Part shown: piece after piece, positions 36,293 through 45,860 of the stretch
How positions within the stretch are numbered: the stretch's first letter is position 1
Layout of the letters: every line of letters begins with the position of its first letter
NCBI RefSeq assembly: GCF_025950525.1
Contig: NZ_JAPDGS010000001.1
Span: 310,001-374,000, forward strand
DNA length: 64,000 bases
Direction of reading: 5' to 3'
Origin: Stagnihabitans lacustris
GTDB lineage: Bacteria; Pseudomonadota; Alphaproteobacteria; Rhodobacterales; Rhodobacteraceae
The notes under the pieces: model-generated
The model's input: only the letters and a program-made list of their open reading frames with translations
Database searches by the model: none
What the model was told of the DNA's origin: nothing
Position numbers and translations under genes: made by a program

Positions 36293-37641
36293 TGTCCTTC
36301 GACTATGATCTTTTCGTCATCGGCGGCGGCTCGGGCGGGGTGCGTGCGGCGCGGATCGCGGCTTCCGAGGGGGGCGCGCGCGTCGCCCTGGCCGAGGAAT
36401 CGCGCATGGGCGGGACCTGTGTCATCCGCGGCTGTGTGCCCAAAAAGATCCTTGTGAATGCCAGCGCCTTTCCGGCCCTGATGCAGGACGCCGCCGCCTA
36501 TGGCTGGCAGGTTCAGACCGGGGCCTTCGACTGGGACCGCTTTCAGGCGCTTTTGACAGCCGAGCTTGACCGGCTGGAGGCCGCCTATCGCGGCACGCTG
36601 AAAAACGCGGGCGTCACGGTGCATGACCAGCGCGCGACGGTGATCGATCCGCACCGTGTCCGCCTGGCCGATGGCACCGAAGTCACCGCCCGCCATATCC
36701 TGATCGCCACCGGCGGGCGGCCCTTTGTCCCCGATATCCCAGGGGCGGAATACGCCGTCACCTCGAACGAGATGTTCCATCTGCCCGCCCTGCCGGGCAA
36801 GGTCGTCATCATGGGTGGCGGCTTTATCGCCTGCGAATTCGCCTGCATCCTTGCGGGCTTTGGCGTTCAGGTCACGCTGATGTGCCGCGCGGGCCAAATC
36901 CTGCGCGGCTTTGATGACGAGGCGCGGACCCATGTGGCCCAGGGCATGGTGGCGCGCGGCGTCACGATCCTGACCGGGACCGAGGTCGCAAGCCTTCAGC
37001 CAGGCCAGGCGACCACGACGGACGGCGCGGTCCATCCGGCCGACCTTGTGCTTTACGCGACCGGCCGCGTCCCCAATACAGCGGGCCTGGGGCTTGAGTC
37101 GCTGGGTGTCCAGATCGGCCCCAAGGGGCAGATTCTGGTGGACCAGTATTCGCAAACTGCCGTCCCCTCGATCTTTGCCGTGGGCGATGTGACCGACCGG
37201 ATCAACCTGACCCCGGTTGCGATCCGCGAGGGCCATGCTTTCGCGGACACCGTTTTCGGGGCCAAACCCTGGACCGCTGATCATGACCTGGTCGCCAGCG
37301 CCGTCTTCACCCAGCCCGAACTTGGCACCGTGGGCCTGACCGAAGAGGCCGCCCGCGCCCTTGGCCCCTGTGAGGTCTATACCGCCAACTTCCGCCCGAT
37401 GAAGACGCTGTTTGCCGGGCGTCAGGATCGCACGCTGATGAAACTGATCGTCGCCACCGCGACCCGCAAGGTGCTGGGCTGCCACATCGTCGGCCCCGAG
37501 GCGGGCGAGATGATCCAGCTGGCCGCGGTGGCCATCAAGATGGGCGCCACGAAGGAGGACTTCGACCGCACCGTCGCCGTCCACCCCACGGCCGCCGAAG
37601 AATTGGTCACGATGCGCAAACCCACGCGGGTTCACGCTTGA
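36292..37641 (+). CDS. gor: Glutathione-disulfide reductase
   Basis: NADPH-dependent flavoenzyme that keeps glutathione reduced. The 449 residues show the FAD motif FVIGGGSGGVRAARIA (residues 9-24), the redox-active pair GTCVIRGCVPKK (Cys43, Cys48), the NADPH motif VIMGGGFIACEFACIL (about 170) and the dimer-interface His-Pro-Thr near the end (VAVHPTAAEELVTM). The latter His is the catalytic acid from the partner subunit. Start at ATG 36292 rather than the GTG one codon earlier, which would overlap rpiA more. Coupled to rpiA, it links NADPH-producing carbon flow and redox balance. Confidence 0.95.
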   Translation: MSFDYDLFVIGGGSGGVRAARIAASEGGARVALAEESRMGGTCVIRGCVPKKILVNASAFPALMQDAAAYGWQVQTGAFDWDRFQALLTAELDRLEAAYRGTLKNAGVTVHDQRATVIDPHRVRLADGTEVTARHILIATGGRPFVPDIPGAEYAVTSNEMFHLPALPGKVVIMGGGFIACEFACILAGFGVQVTLMCRAGQILRGFDDEARTHVAQGMVARGVTILTGTEVASLQPGQATTTDGAVHPADLVLYATGRVPNTAGLGLESLGVQIGPKGQILVDQYSQTAVPSIFAVGDVTDRINLTPVAIREGHAFADTVFGAKPWTADHDLVASAVFTQPELGTVGLTEEAARALGPCEVYTANFRPMKTLFAGRQDRTLMKLIVATATRKVLGCHIVGPEAGEMIQLAAVAIKMGATKEDFDRTVAVHPTAAEELVTMRKPTRVHA

Positions 37642-37693
37642 ATTTTGCGTCCAAGCCCCCAAATTTCAGGGCAGACATAGAGAAGAGGTAAAG

Positions 37694-38809
37694 ATGGCAA
37701 ACGGAAACGGCCCCTGGGGCGGCGGAAACGGCCCCGAGGATGACCGCCCGAAGGGCAGACGCGACGACAACCGCGGGCCCCAAAGCCAGATCCCGGAAAT
37801 CGACGAGGTCCTGCGCAAGGGGACCGAGAAGCTGCGCGTCATCATGGGTGGCGGCGGCAACGGCGGCAATGGCGGCCGCCCGGGCCAGGGGGGCCAGGGT
37901 CCTGCTGTGACCCGTCAGGGCCTGGCCCTTGGCGTCCTTGGCGCGCTGGCGCTTTGGGGCTGGATGTCGGCCTATACGGTCCGTCCCGAAGAACAGGCCG
38001 TCGAATTGTTCCTGGGCGAGTTCAGCGACATCAAGGGCAACGGCCTGCATTTCGCGGCCTGGCCTTTGTTCACGGCGGAAATCGTCAACACCAGCCAGCA
38101 GCGGACCACCGATGTCGGCACTGGCGCCCAAGGCGAGGCCGACAACGGGTTGATGCTGACCGGCGATCAGAACATCGTCGACGTCGAATTCCAGGTCGTC
38201 TGGAACGTCTCGAACCCGCGCGACTTTCTGTTCAACCTGCGTGATCCCGAGGGCACGATCCGCGCCGTGGCCGAAAGCGCCGTGCGCGACATCGTCGCCC
38301 GCAGCCAGCTGGCCCCGATCCTGAACCGCGACCGCGGCGAGGTGGAAACCGCGCTGTTCACCGAAGTGCAGGCCACCTTGGACGCCTATCAGTCCGGGAT
38401 TTCCGTGGTCCGGATCAACCTGGTGAAGTCTGACGTCCCCGAGGATGTCCGCGACGCCTTCCGCGCCGTTCAGGCCGCGCAGCAGGAACGTGACCGCCTG
38501 CAAAAGACCGCCGAGGCCGAGGCCAACAAGGTCACGGCTGCGGCCCGTGGTCAGGCCTCGCAGGCCGAGCAGGACGCCCGCGCCTATGCGGCCCAGGTCG
38601 TGAACCAGGCACAGGGCGAGGTCAGCCGCTTTACCGCCGTCTACGCCGAATACATCAAGGCTCCTCAGGTCACGCGTCAGCGCATGTATCTGGAAACGAT
38701 GGAAAAAGTTCTGGGTGGCGCCAACAAGGTCATCCTTGAGGGCGGCCAGGATGCGCTTCCCTTCATGCCACTTGACGGGCTCTTGCCCAAAGCGCAGGAG
38801 GCCAAGTGA
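37694..38809 (+). CDS. hflK: FtsH protease modulator HflK
   Basis: A 371-residue SPFH/prohibitin-family membrane protein that with HflC forms the large cage around FtsH. Order: Gly/Asn/Asp-rich cytoplasmic N-terminus (1-75), one transmembrane helix (about 78-97, GLALGVLGALALWGWM), then the SPFH domain on the periplasmic side and a charged coiled-coil tail (residues 255-320, AAQQERDRLQKTAEAEANKV). The Gly-rich head is typical of HflK and separates it from HflC. Its stop overlaps the hflC start (TGATG). Confidence 0.95.
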   Translation: MANGNGPWGGGNGPEDDRPKGRRDDNRGPQSQIPEIDEVLRKGTEKLRVIMGGGGNGGNGGRPGQGGQGPAVTRQGLALGVLGALALWGWMSAYTVRPEEQAVELFLGEFSDIKGNGLHFAAWPLFTAEIVNTSQQRTTDVGTGAQGEADNGLMLTGDQNIVDVEFQVVWNVSNPRDFLFNLRDPEGTIRAVAESAVRDIVARSQLAPILNRDRGEVETALFTEVQATLDAYQSGISVVRINLVKSDVPEDVRDAFRAVQAAQQERDRLQKTAEAEANKVTAAARGQASQAEQDARAYAAQVVNQAQGEVSRFTAVYAEYIKAPQVTRQRMYLETMEKVLGGANKVILEGGQDALPFMPLDGLLPKAQEAK

Positions 38810-39786
38810 TGCGTCTTTCCATTATCCTTCCGATCCTGGCCATCCTGGGGGCCACGGCCCTGTCCTCGGTCTATGTGATCGACGCGCGCGAAAAGGGGCT
38901 GGTGCTGCAATTCGGCTCGGTCAAGCGGGTCGTCGACCAGCCGGGGCTGTATTTCAAGATCCCGCTGTTGCAGGACGTGACGCGCTATTCGAACCAGATC
39001 CAGGGTCTTGTGACCGATCCGCAGGAAATCACCTTTGCCGACAGCCGGCGTCTGGTGGTCGATGCTTTCGCCCGCTGGCGGATCACCGATCTGGAAAAGT
39101 TCCGCCGTGCCGTGGGCCTGGGGGGCTTGGATTCCGCCGGGGCCAACCTGTCGCGGATCGTGAATGGCGAAGTGCGTGACGTGCTGGGCAAGGCGCCTCT
39201 GACCGCCGTGCTCAGCCAGGACCGCTTGCCCCTGATGAACCAGATCCGCGACTCGGCGCGCGAAAAGGCGCTGTCTTTGGGGATCGAGGTCATCGACGTC
39301 CGTCTGACGCGCACCGACCTGCCGGATCAGAACCTGCAGGCGACCTATGAGCGGATGAAGGCCGAGCGTCAGCGCGAGGCCACCGACGAGATCGCGCGCG
39401 GCAACGAGGCCGCCCAGACGATCCGTGCCGGGGCCGACCGCCAGGCGGTGGAAATCACCTCCGAGGCCGACAAGCTGGCCGCGGTGGTGCGCGGTGCGGC
39501 CGATGCGCAGCGTTCGGCCATTTATGCCGAGGCCTATGGTCAGGACCCCGAGTTCTACGCCTTCGTGCGCTCGCTGCAGGCCTATGCGGCGGCTTTCCCG
39601 GCTGGCAACACGGCCTTTGTCCTGGCGCCCGAGGGGGATTTCTTCCGCTATTTCGGCGCGGGCGGGTCGGTGCTTCCGGGGTCCGACGCGGCGATCGGCG
39701 CGGGACCCGGGGCCACGGGCGTGGGCACGACGGTGAACGGCGGGGCCGCACCCCAGCCCGCCACCGGCACGGCCACGGCGCCCTGA
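38809..39786 (+). CDS. hflC: FtsH protease modulator HflC
   Basis: A 325-residue partner of HflK: N-terminal transmembrane helix (residues 3-22), SPFH domain with VYVIDAREKGLVLQFGSVKR and the coiled-coil ERMKAERQREATDEIARGNE. The C-terminal 40 residues are a Gly/Ala/Pro-rich tail (PGATGVGTTVNGG) longer than in E. coli HflC. ATG 38809 overlaps the hflK stop by one base, as in most hflKC operons. It is followed 30 bases later by a terminator and then degP, also a membrane-quality gene. Confidence 0.95.
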   Translation: MRLSIILPILAILGATALSSVYVIDAREKGLVLQFGSVKRVVDQPGLYFKIPLLQDVTRYSNQIQGLVTDPQEITFADSRRLVVDAFARWRITDLEKFRRAVGLGGLDSAGANLSRIVNGEVRDVLGKAPLTAVLSQDRLPLMNQIRDSAREKALSLGIEVIDVRLTRTDLPDQNLQATYERMKAERQREATDEIARGNEAAQTIRAGADRQAVEITSEADKLAAVVRGAADAQRSAIYAEAYGQDPEFYAFVRSLQAYAAAFPAGNTAFVLAPEGDFFRYFGAGGSVLPGSDAAIGAGPGATGVGTTVNGGAAPQPATGTATAP

Positions 39787-39815
39787 ACCGCGCAGTCCTT
39801 TCGGTGCCGAGATTG

Positions 39816-39848
39816 GGGCCTTCCCTCCTGGGGAGGCCCTTTCCTTTT
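39816..39848 (+). terminator. Rho-independent terminator after hflKC
   Basis: GGGCCTTCCC-TCCT-GGGGAGGCCC (one mismatch) is followed by TTTCCTTTT. Confidence 0.85.
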
Positions 39849-40016
39849 CGTGCCTCTCTCGCCCGCGTGAAACAATTGCTCTCTTTCCGTCACAGGGCTT
39901 TGACCCTCCGCGATCCGGTTTGCATGGACAGAGGCCCCCGGCATGACAGATGATAGGCCATCCAAGGACGGGTGCCCGACCCAAGGCGCCGCAACCTGAC
40001 CCAGAGGAGTTCGATC

Positions 40017-41549
40017 GTGCAGTCTCTCAATCTGATGCAATCACAAGACTTGGCCCAAAACCTGGCCCCCACCCGCGCGCCGGGGCGTGCCCTGTCGCGC
40101 ATTGGCCGGACCTTCGGCGCGCTTGGCCTTGGCCTCGCGCTCAGCGTCAGCCCCGCGGTGCTGATGCCGCTGTCCAGCCCGGCGATGGCCCAGGCCGTGC
40201 CTCCGTCCTTTGCCGACCTGGTCGAGAAATTCTCGCCCGCCGTCGTCGACATCACCACCTCGTCCATTGTTGCGGCCGAGGCGGGCGACGGGATGCAAGT
40301 GCCACCCGGTTCGCCTTTCGAGAAGTTTTTCAAGGACTTCCAGGGTGATCAGCCGCCCCAGCAAGAGGAAATGCAGCGCTCCGAGGCCTTGGGGTCGGGC
40401 TATATCATCTCGGCCGATGGCTATGTCGTGACCAACAACCACGTGATCGAAGGGGCCGATGACATCACGGTCGAAACCTTTGGCGGCAAGAATTACAAGG
40501 CCAAGCTGATCGGGCGCGACCCCAAGACCGATGTCGCCGTGCTGAAGATCGACGCGACCGAGCCGCTGCCTTTCGTCTCGTTTGGCGACAGCGACCAGAT
40601 GCGGGTGGGCGATTGGGTTGTGGCCATGGGCAACCCGCTGGGGCAGGGCTTTTCGGTCAGCGCGGGCATCGTTTCGGCCCGCGGACGCGAGCTTTCGGGG
40701 ACCTATGACGACTTCTTGCAGACCGATGCCGCGATCAACAAGGGCAACTCGGGCGGGCCCTTGTTCAACGTGAACGGCGAGGTGATCGGGATGAACACCG
40801 CCATCCTGTCGCCCTCGGGCGGGTCGATCGGGATCGGCTTTTCCATGGCCTCGAATGTGGTCAGCAAGGTCGTCGACCAGCTGAAGGAATTCGGCGAGAC
40901 GCGGCGCGGCTGGCTGGGCGTGCGCATCCAGGACGTCAGCCAGGACGTCGCCGATGCCATGGGTCTGGCCGAGGCCAAGGGCGCGCTTGTCACCGATGTG
41001 CCCGAGGGTCCGGGCAAGGATGCGGGCATCCTCTCGGGGGATGTGATCCTGACGTTCAACGGCAATGAGGTGAAGGATTCCAAGGGCTTGGTCCGCTCTG
41101 TCGCCGATGCGCCGATTGGCGAGACGGTGCCGGTCCTGGTCCTGCGCGAGGGCAAGGAAGTGACGCTGGACGTGAAACTTGGCCGCCGCGAAGAGGCCGA
41201 GGGCGAGGCGCAGCCCGCCGCCGACAAGTCGACCAAGCCCGCCGCTCCGCAGACCGGCGAGATGCTGGGCCTGACGCTGCAGGCCGTGACCGAAGACATG
41301 GTCCAGGACCTGGGCCTTCAGCCGGGCGATGGCGGGCTTGTCGTGACCAAGGTCGATGTCGCGGCCGAGGCCTATGAAAAGGGCCTGCGCGAGGGCGATG
41401 TGATCATGGAGGCCGGCCAGCAGAAAATCTCCAGCCTCAAGGACCTGGAGTCGCGCGTGGCCGATGCCAAGGAGGGCGGGCGCAAGTCGATCCTGCTTCT
41501 GGTCCGGACCCAGGGCGACCCGCGTTTTGTGGCCCTGTCGGTGGAGTGA
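40017..41549 (+). CDS. degP: Periplasmic serine protease DegP/HtrA (Do family)
   Basis: A 510-residue exported protease/chaperone. An unusually long N-terminus (residues 1-60, with hydrophobic core GALGLGLALSVSPAVLM and cleavage near AMAQA) is the signal peptide. The triad is His142 (NNHVIEGA), Asp172 (TDVAVLKI) and Ser245 (GNSGGPL). Two PDZ domains follow (about 300-390 and 415-505). The start is GTG 40017: AGGAG lies seven bases upstream, whereas the longer frame to 39972 has no ribosome site and adds Arg-rich residues. The gene lies 230 bases after hflC, consistent with a cell-envelope quality-control cluster. Confidence 0.95.
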   Translation: MQSLNLMQSQDLAQNLAPTRAPGRALSRIGRTFGALGLGLALSVSPAVLMPLSSPAMAQAVPPSFADLVEKFSPAVVDITTSSIVAAEAGDGMQVPPGSPFEKFFKDFQGDQPPQQEEMQRSEALGSGYIISADGYVVTNNHVIEGADDITVETFGGKNYKAKLIGRDPKTDVAVLKIDATEPLPFVSFGDSDQMRVGDWVVAMGNPLGQGFSVSAGIVSARGRELSGTYDDFLQTDAAINKGNSGGPLFNVNGEVIGMNTAILSPSGGSIGIGFSMASNVVSKVVDQLKEFGETRRGWLGVRIQDVSQDVADAMGLAEAKGALVTDVPEGPGKDAGILSGDVILTFNGNEVKDSKGLVRSVADAPIGETVPVLVLREGKEVTLDVKLGRREEAEGEAQPAADKSTKPAAPQTGEMLGLTLQAVTEDMVQDLGLQPGDGGLVVTKVDVAAEAYEKGLREGDVIMEAGQQKISSLKDLESRVADAKEGGRKSILLLVRTQGDPRFVALSVE

Positions 41550-41556
41550 TCCATGG

Positions 41557-41578
41557 GGCCGGGGGTAGGCCCCCGGCC
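41557..41578 (+). terminator. Hairpin after degP
   Basis: GGCCGGGGG-TAGG-CCCCCGGCC is a nine-pair perfect stem seven bases after the stop, without a U tract. Confidence 0.6.
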
Positions 41579-41672
41579 GTCAAACCCGGGCTATGCCGAT
41601 GGCAGCAGGGCGCCCAACTTGCGCTGTCGCCTGCGTGACCCTGACCGGATGGAACGCTTCTGCAAAGCCGCC

Positions 41673-41696
41673 TAGCCCGGGGTATACCCCGGGTTT
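41673..41696. repeat. Palindromic repeat (REP-like), copy 2
   Basis: TAG, the perfect palindrome CCCGGGGTATACCCCGGG (41676-41693), then TTT: identical to the copy at 22429-22452. A shorter inverted piece AAACCCGGGCTA lies at 41582-41593. Its last bases overlap the stop codon of the lipoprotein gene at 41695. Confidence 0.75.
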
Positions 41697-42171
41697 ACCG
41701 CACCGGCGTCAGGACCAGCCCCAGCATCTGGGCGGCGCGCAGCGACAGGACCTTGGTGTCCAGCCCGTGATCCTCTTGAAACCGGCGGACCGAGGTCATC
41801 GTCTGGCCCTCCAGCACGCCATCCAGCGGGCCAAGGTAATAGCCCCGCGCCCGCAGCGCCCTTTGCAGCGTCAGGATCGTGTCCGGCGTCAACTGGTCGT
41901 AACAGGGCGTCCGCACCCAGATGGTTTCCGTGTCGCGCACCATCCGTTGCTGGCTTTCGCTGCGGAAACTGCCCGGCGCGACTTCGCGCGTGACCGTTTC
42001 GGTCTCGATCACCGCGGGCAGGGTGTCGCGGCCCCAGCAGATGCCAGGGACGCTCTCGGGCTCTGACTTGCGCGCCTCGGAGGCAAGGTCCAGCGCCTTG
42101 GGCGCCGAAACCGGGACCTGCACGCCGCAGCCCGCCAAAACCACCAGAAGTGCCGAAATCCTTGCCCGCAT
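41695..42171 (-). CDS. Lipoprotein with peptidoglycan-binding domain
   Basis: A 158-residue exported lipoprotein: signal MRARISALLVVLAGC with lipobox VLAGC (Cys15). Residues about 100-155 form a PG_binding_1-type domain (LQRALRARGYYLGPLDGVLEGQTMTSVRRFQEDHGL), the fold that binds peptidoglycan. The linker before it is Ser/Glu-rich with a Cys pair (GICWGRD and RTPCYDQ) that could form a disulfide in the periplasm. ATG 42171 is preferred to the longer frame at 42195 because it begins the signal peptide. Probably tethers the outer membrane to the wall. Confidence 0.85.
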   Translation of the reverse strand: MRARISALLVVLAGCGVQVPVSAPKALDLASEARKSEPESVPGICWGRDTLPAVIETETVTREVAPGSFRSESQQRMVRDTETIWVRTPCYDQLTPDTILTLQRALRARGYYLGPLDGVLEGQTMTSVRRFQEDHGLDTKVLSLRAAQMLGLVLTPVR

Positions 42172-42216
42172 GTGCCCCCCGTTTTGCGCCATCATAGGGG
42201 GCGCGGCGGCAGGCGG

Positions 42217-42606
42217 CTAGGGCTGATCCCCCGCCCGCGCCATGTCCGGCACCAAAAGCCGGTCCAGAAGGGCCGAGCAATCCTCGATATGCTCGGCCAC
42301 GACATGAACCACGCCCGCCTCGCGCTGCAACCGCCCCGTGACGCGCAACAGCCGCCCCGCGATCACCGCCCGGCGAAAGCGTTCGTAAATCTTGGCCCAG
42401 ACGACGACATTCGCCGTCCCCGTCTCGTCCTCCAGCGTCAGAAAGATCACGCCCTTGGCTGTGCCGGGGCGCTGGCGCACCAGAACCAGCCCCGCCACGA
42501 CGACGCGGGCACCGCCCGAGGGCTCATCCAGACGCCCGGCCGGGATGGCCCGCGGCGGACGCGGCCAGGTATTGGGCGCAGGCGTGGGGGTCATCCAATC
42601 CGACAT
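42217..42606 (-). CDS. Stand-alone OB-fold protein related to the C-terminus of error-prone polymerase DnaE2
   Basis: A 129-residue protein whose core (residues about 30-115: [56 protein letters not shown]) is the OB-fold nucleic-acid-binding domain normally found at the C-terminal end of DnaE2/DNA polymerase III alpha. No polymerase sequence lies upstream and no imuA/imuB is present, so this is either a domain gene or a remnant; the intact frame, start and LexA box favour a working gene. ATG 42606 is three bases from the LexA box, so the message would be leaderless or start at ATG 42594. It is divergent from the ferredoxin gene. Confidence 0.82.
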   Translation of the reverse strand: MSDWMTPTPAPNTWPRPPRAIPAGRLDEPSGGARVVVAGLVLVRQRPGTAKGVIFLTLEDETGTANVVVWAKIYERFRRAVIAGRLLRVTGRLQREAGVVHVVAEHIEDCSALLDRLLVPDMARAGDQP

Positions 42607-42608
42607 GG

Positions 42609-42623
42609 GAACAAATATGGAAC
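42609..42623 (-). promoter_or_regulatory. LexA (SOS) box
   Basis: GAAC-AAATATG-GAAC on the plus strand is GTTC-CATATTT-GTTC on the minus strand, an exact match to the alphaproteobacterial LexA site GTTC-N7-GTTC. It lies immediately upstream of the OB-fold gene. A spacer rich in A/T is typical. Confidence 0.82.
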
Positions 42624-42637
42624 ATGTTCAGGCATGA

Positions 42638-43027
<390 letters not shown>

Positions 43028-43120
43028 GCCGAAGGGCGCCGGCGGCCTTCCTGTGGGCTTTGGCTTGAAGCGCGGCGGCTGACGGGCTAACAGGGGCGCG
43101 ACCTTTACCGGAGCAGACCC

Positions 43121-44755
43121 ATGGCCGAAAAGATCCGCGCTGAAAAGACCTATAGGCCCCGCGCCGAGACCCCCAAGGGGTTCCGCGACTATTTCGGTGC
43201 CGAAGTGACCGAGCGCAAGGCGATGCTGGACCGCATCGCCGAGGTCTATCACCGCTATGGCTTTGACCCGCTGGAGACCTCGGCTGTGGAAACGGTCGAG
43301 GCATTGGGCAAGTTCCTCCCCGATGTCGACCGCCCGAATGAGGGGGTTTTCGCCTGGCAGGACGAGGATCAGGACTGGTTGGCCCTGCGCTATGACCTGA
43401 CCGCGCCCTTGGCCCGGGTTGCGGCGCAATACCGCAACGACCTGCCCTCGCCTTATCGCCGCTATGCGATGGGCCCGGTGTGGCGCAACGAAAAGCCCGG
43501 CCCGGGGCGGTTCCGGCAGTTCTATCAATGCGACGCCGATACGGTGGGGTCTTCTTCGGTGGCGGCGGACGCCGAGATTTGCGCCATGCTGTCCGACGCG
43601 CTGGAGACCGTGGGGATTCCGCGCGGCGACTATGTGGTGAAGGTCAACAACCGCAAGGTGTTGAACGGGGTGATGGAGGTCGCGGGCCTCGCCGGCGACG
43701 ACAAAGAGGCCGAGCGCGGCATCGTCCTGCGCGCCATCGACAAGATCGACCGCCTGGGCGATGCGGGGGTGCGTGCGCTGTTGGGCGAGGGCCGCAAGGA
43801 CGAAAGCGGCGATTTCACCAAGGGCGCGGGGCTTTCGAACCTACAAATCGAAAAGATTATGGCCTTTGTCGGTGCTTACTCGATCGTGCTCGAAAAGCTT
43901 GCCCTCGAAGCGACTAATGCGCGGGACGAGGGCGATGAACAGCGCATGCAACTTCTCGATCACGCTCGGTATTCGGTTTCAATCATTCCGCCAGACACGC
44001 GCCCGAACCCGGACTATTCCTATGCCCGTCATGTTTGGAATAAGCGGATGTTGGATCATCTTTCCGACTTGGTTGGATCAACCGAGGTCGGCAGGCAAGG
44101 GGTTGAAGAACTCCGTCTGATGAATGACATCCTGTGCAGCCAAGGCTACACGGACGCGCGCTTTCTTATCGACCCCTCAGTCGTCCGGGGCCTCGGCTAC
44201 TACACGGGCCCGGTCTATGAAGCCGAGCTGACCTTCGAAATCCTCGATGAAAAGGGCCGCAAGCGCCAGTTTGGCTCCGTCGCCGGGGGCGGGCGTTATG
44301 ACGGCCTCGTCAAGCGCTTCACCGGGCAGGACGTGCCGGCCACCGGGGTCTCTATCGGCGTCGACCGCCTCTTGGCCGCGCTGCGCGCCAAGGGCCGCGT
44401 CACGGCCGACACCTCCGGCCCTGTGGTCGTCACCGTGATGGACCGCGACCGCATGGCCGATTACATGGCCATGGTCGCCGACCTCCGCAACGCCGGCATC
44501 CGCGCCGAAGTCTACCTCGGCAACCCCAAGAACTTCGGCAACCAGTTGAAATACGCCGACAAACGCCAAAGCCCGGTCGCCGTGATCCAAGGCGCCAACG
44601 AGGCCGCCACCGGAACCGTCATCCTGAAAGACCTGATCCTTGGCGCCAAGATCGCCGAGGGCGCCAGCCTTGAGGAATGGAAATCCCGCCCCGCCCAGGT
44701 CGAGATCCCCCGCGCGGACCTGGTGGCCGCAGTCCGGAAGATGCTGGACCAATGA
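43121..44755 (+). CDS. hisS: Histidyl-tRNA synthetase, with composition-shifted central section
   Basis: Charges tRNA-His. The 544-residue protein has class II motif 1 ([18 protein letters not shown]), motif 2 ([24 protein letters not shown]), the histidine-binding [11 protein letters not shown] and motif 3 ([13 protein letters not shown]), then the anticodon domain. It is longer than E. coli HisRS (424) as in other alphaproteobacteria. Bases about 43840-44200 (residues about 241-360) use AT-ending codons and have visibly lower GC than both flanks, although the frame and the conserved DPSVVRG segment are intact. Start ATG 43121. The ATG of hisZ follows 26 bases after the stop. Confidence 0.95.
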   Translation: MAEKIRAEKTYRPRAETPKGFRDYFGAEVTERKAMLDRIAEVYHRYGFDPLETSAVETVEALGKFLPDVDRPNEGVFAWQDEDQDWLALRYDLTAPLARVAAQYRNDLPSPYRRYAMGPVWRNEKPGPGRFRQFYQCDADTVGSSSVAADAEICAMLSDALETVGIPRGDYVVKVNNRKVLNGVMEVAGLAGDDKEAERGIVLRAIDKIDRLGDAGVRALLGEGRKDESGDFTKGAGLSNLQIEKIMAFVGAYSIVLEKLALEATNARDEGDEQRMQLLDHARYSVSIIPPDTRPNPDYSYARHVWNKRMLDHLSDLVGSTEVGRQGVEELRLMNDILCSQGYTDARFLIDPSVVRGLGYYTGPVYEAELTFEILDEKGRKRQFGSVAGGGRYDGLVKRFTGQDVPATGVSIGVDRLLAALRAKGRVTADTSGPVVVTVMDRDRMADYMAMVADLRNAGIRAEVYLGNPKNFGNQLKYADKRQSPVAVIQGANEAATGTVILKDLILGAKIAEGASLEEWKSRPAQVEIPRADLVAAVRKMLDQ

Positions 44756-44780
44756 CCAAGTTGCTGCGCCCCGAGGCCCC

Positions 44781-45860
44781 ATGCTGATCAAGGCCGCCAT
44801 CCGCGCCGAGGCCCAGGCGGCCTTCGACGCCTTTCGCGCCACGGGTGCCGTCCCGGTCGAGGCCGACCTCTTGCTGCCCGCCGGAACCCTTTTGGACCTT
44901 TACGGCGAGGATATCCGCGCCACCGCCTATGTGACCCAGGACCCCGACCGCGGCGAGATGATGTTGCGCCCCGACTTCACCGTCCCCGTGGTCCAGGCCC
45001 ATATGTCTCACGGCGCCGAGCCCGCGCGCTATTGCTATATGGGCGAGGTCTTCCGCCAAGACGCCGAGACCCCCGAAACGCTGCAGGTGGGCTATGAGGT
45101 CTTTGACCGCCAGTCCCCCGAAGAGGCCGACGCCGAGGTCTTCGCCCTTTTCCGTGATGCACTGAAAGGCCTGCCCGCCCAGCCTGTTACCGGCGATATC
45201 GGCATCCTGATGGCCGCCGTGAAAGGGCTGGAAACCACCCCGCGCCGCAAATCGGCCCTGTTGCGCCATATCTGGCGGCCGACGCGGTTTCGCGCGCTGT
45301 TGGACCGGTTCTCGGGGCGCGCGCCCATGTCCCCGGCCCGCGCCGCGCTGTTGCAGCACCTGTCGACCGGCGTGCCTGCCGATCTGATCGCGCAGGCGGG
45401 CCCCGTCGTCGGCCTGCGCGACGTGGCCGAAATCGCCGCCCGCGCCGAGGCGCTGCGCGAAGATGCCCAGACCCCGCCGATCCCGGCGATTGCCGCGGCC
45501 ATGCTTTACGACCTGTTGCACCTGCAGGCCCCGGCCCGCGCGGCGCTGACCCATCTGCAGGCCATCGCGCCCCATCTGCCCTCGATCGCCCCGGCGGTGG
45601 ACCGTTTCGGCCGCCGGCTGGATGCGCTGGACCGCCGCGGTGTCGACACGCAAACCCTGGCCTTCGAAGCCAGCCACGGCCGCGCCGCGATGGAATATTA
45701 CGACGGCTTCGTCTTTTCCTTCCGCCACGGGGCGGAAACGCTGGCCACCGGCGGCCGATATGACGCCCTGACAACGGTGCTGGGCCGCGGCCAGTCGATC
45801 CCCGCCGTGGGCGGCATCCTGCGCCCGCATCTGATGGCAGAACTGAGGTCGGCACCATGA
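44781..45860 (+). CDS. hisZ: ATP phosphoribosyltransferase regulatory subunit HisZ
   Basis: A 359-residue class II synthetase-like protein that lacks aminoacylation and activates the short HisG. It shows the HisRS-like core (ARYCYMGEVFRQDAETPETLQVGYEVF) and the late glycine-rich ATGGRYDALTTVLG. Histidine biosynthesis is thus allosterically regulated by a HisZ-HisG octamer. ATG 44781 (MLIKAAIRAEAQAAF) is chosen because homologues begin here and the upstream frame reads through hisS. Its end overlaps hisG by four bases (ATGA). Confidence 0.93.
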   Translation: MLIKAAIRAEAQAAFDAFRATGAVPVEADLLLPAGTLLDLYGEDIRATAYVTQDPDRGEMMLRPDFTVPVVQAHMSHGAEPARYCYMGEVFRQDAETPETLQVGYEVFDRQSPEEADAEVFALFRDALKGLPAQPVTGDIGILMAAVKGLETTPRRKSALLRHIWRPTRFRALLDRFSGRAPMSPARAALLQHLSTGVPADLIAQAGPVVGLRDVAEIAARAEALREDAQTPPIPAIAAAMLYDLLHLQAPARAALTHLQAIAPHLPSIAPAVDRFGRRLDALDRRGVDTQTLAFEASHGRAAMEYYDGFVFSFRHGAETLATGGRYDALTTVLGRGQSIPAVGGILRPHLMAELRSAP

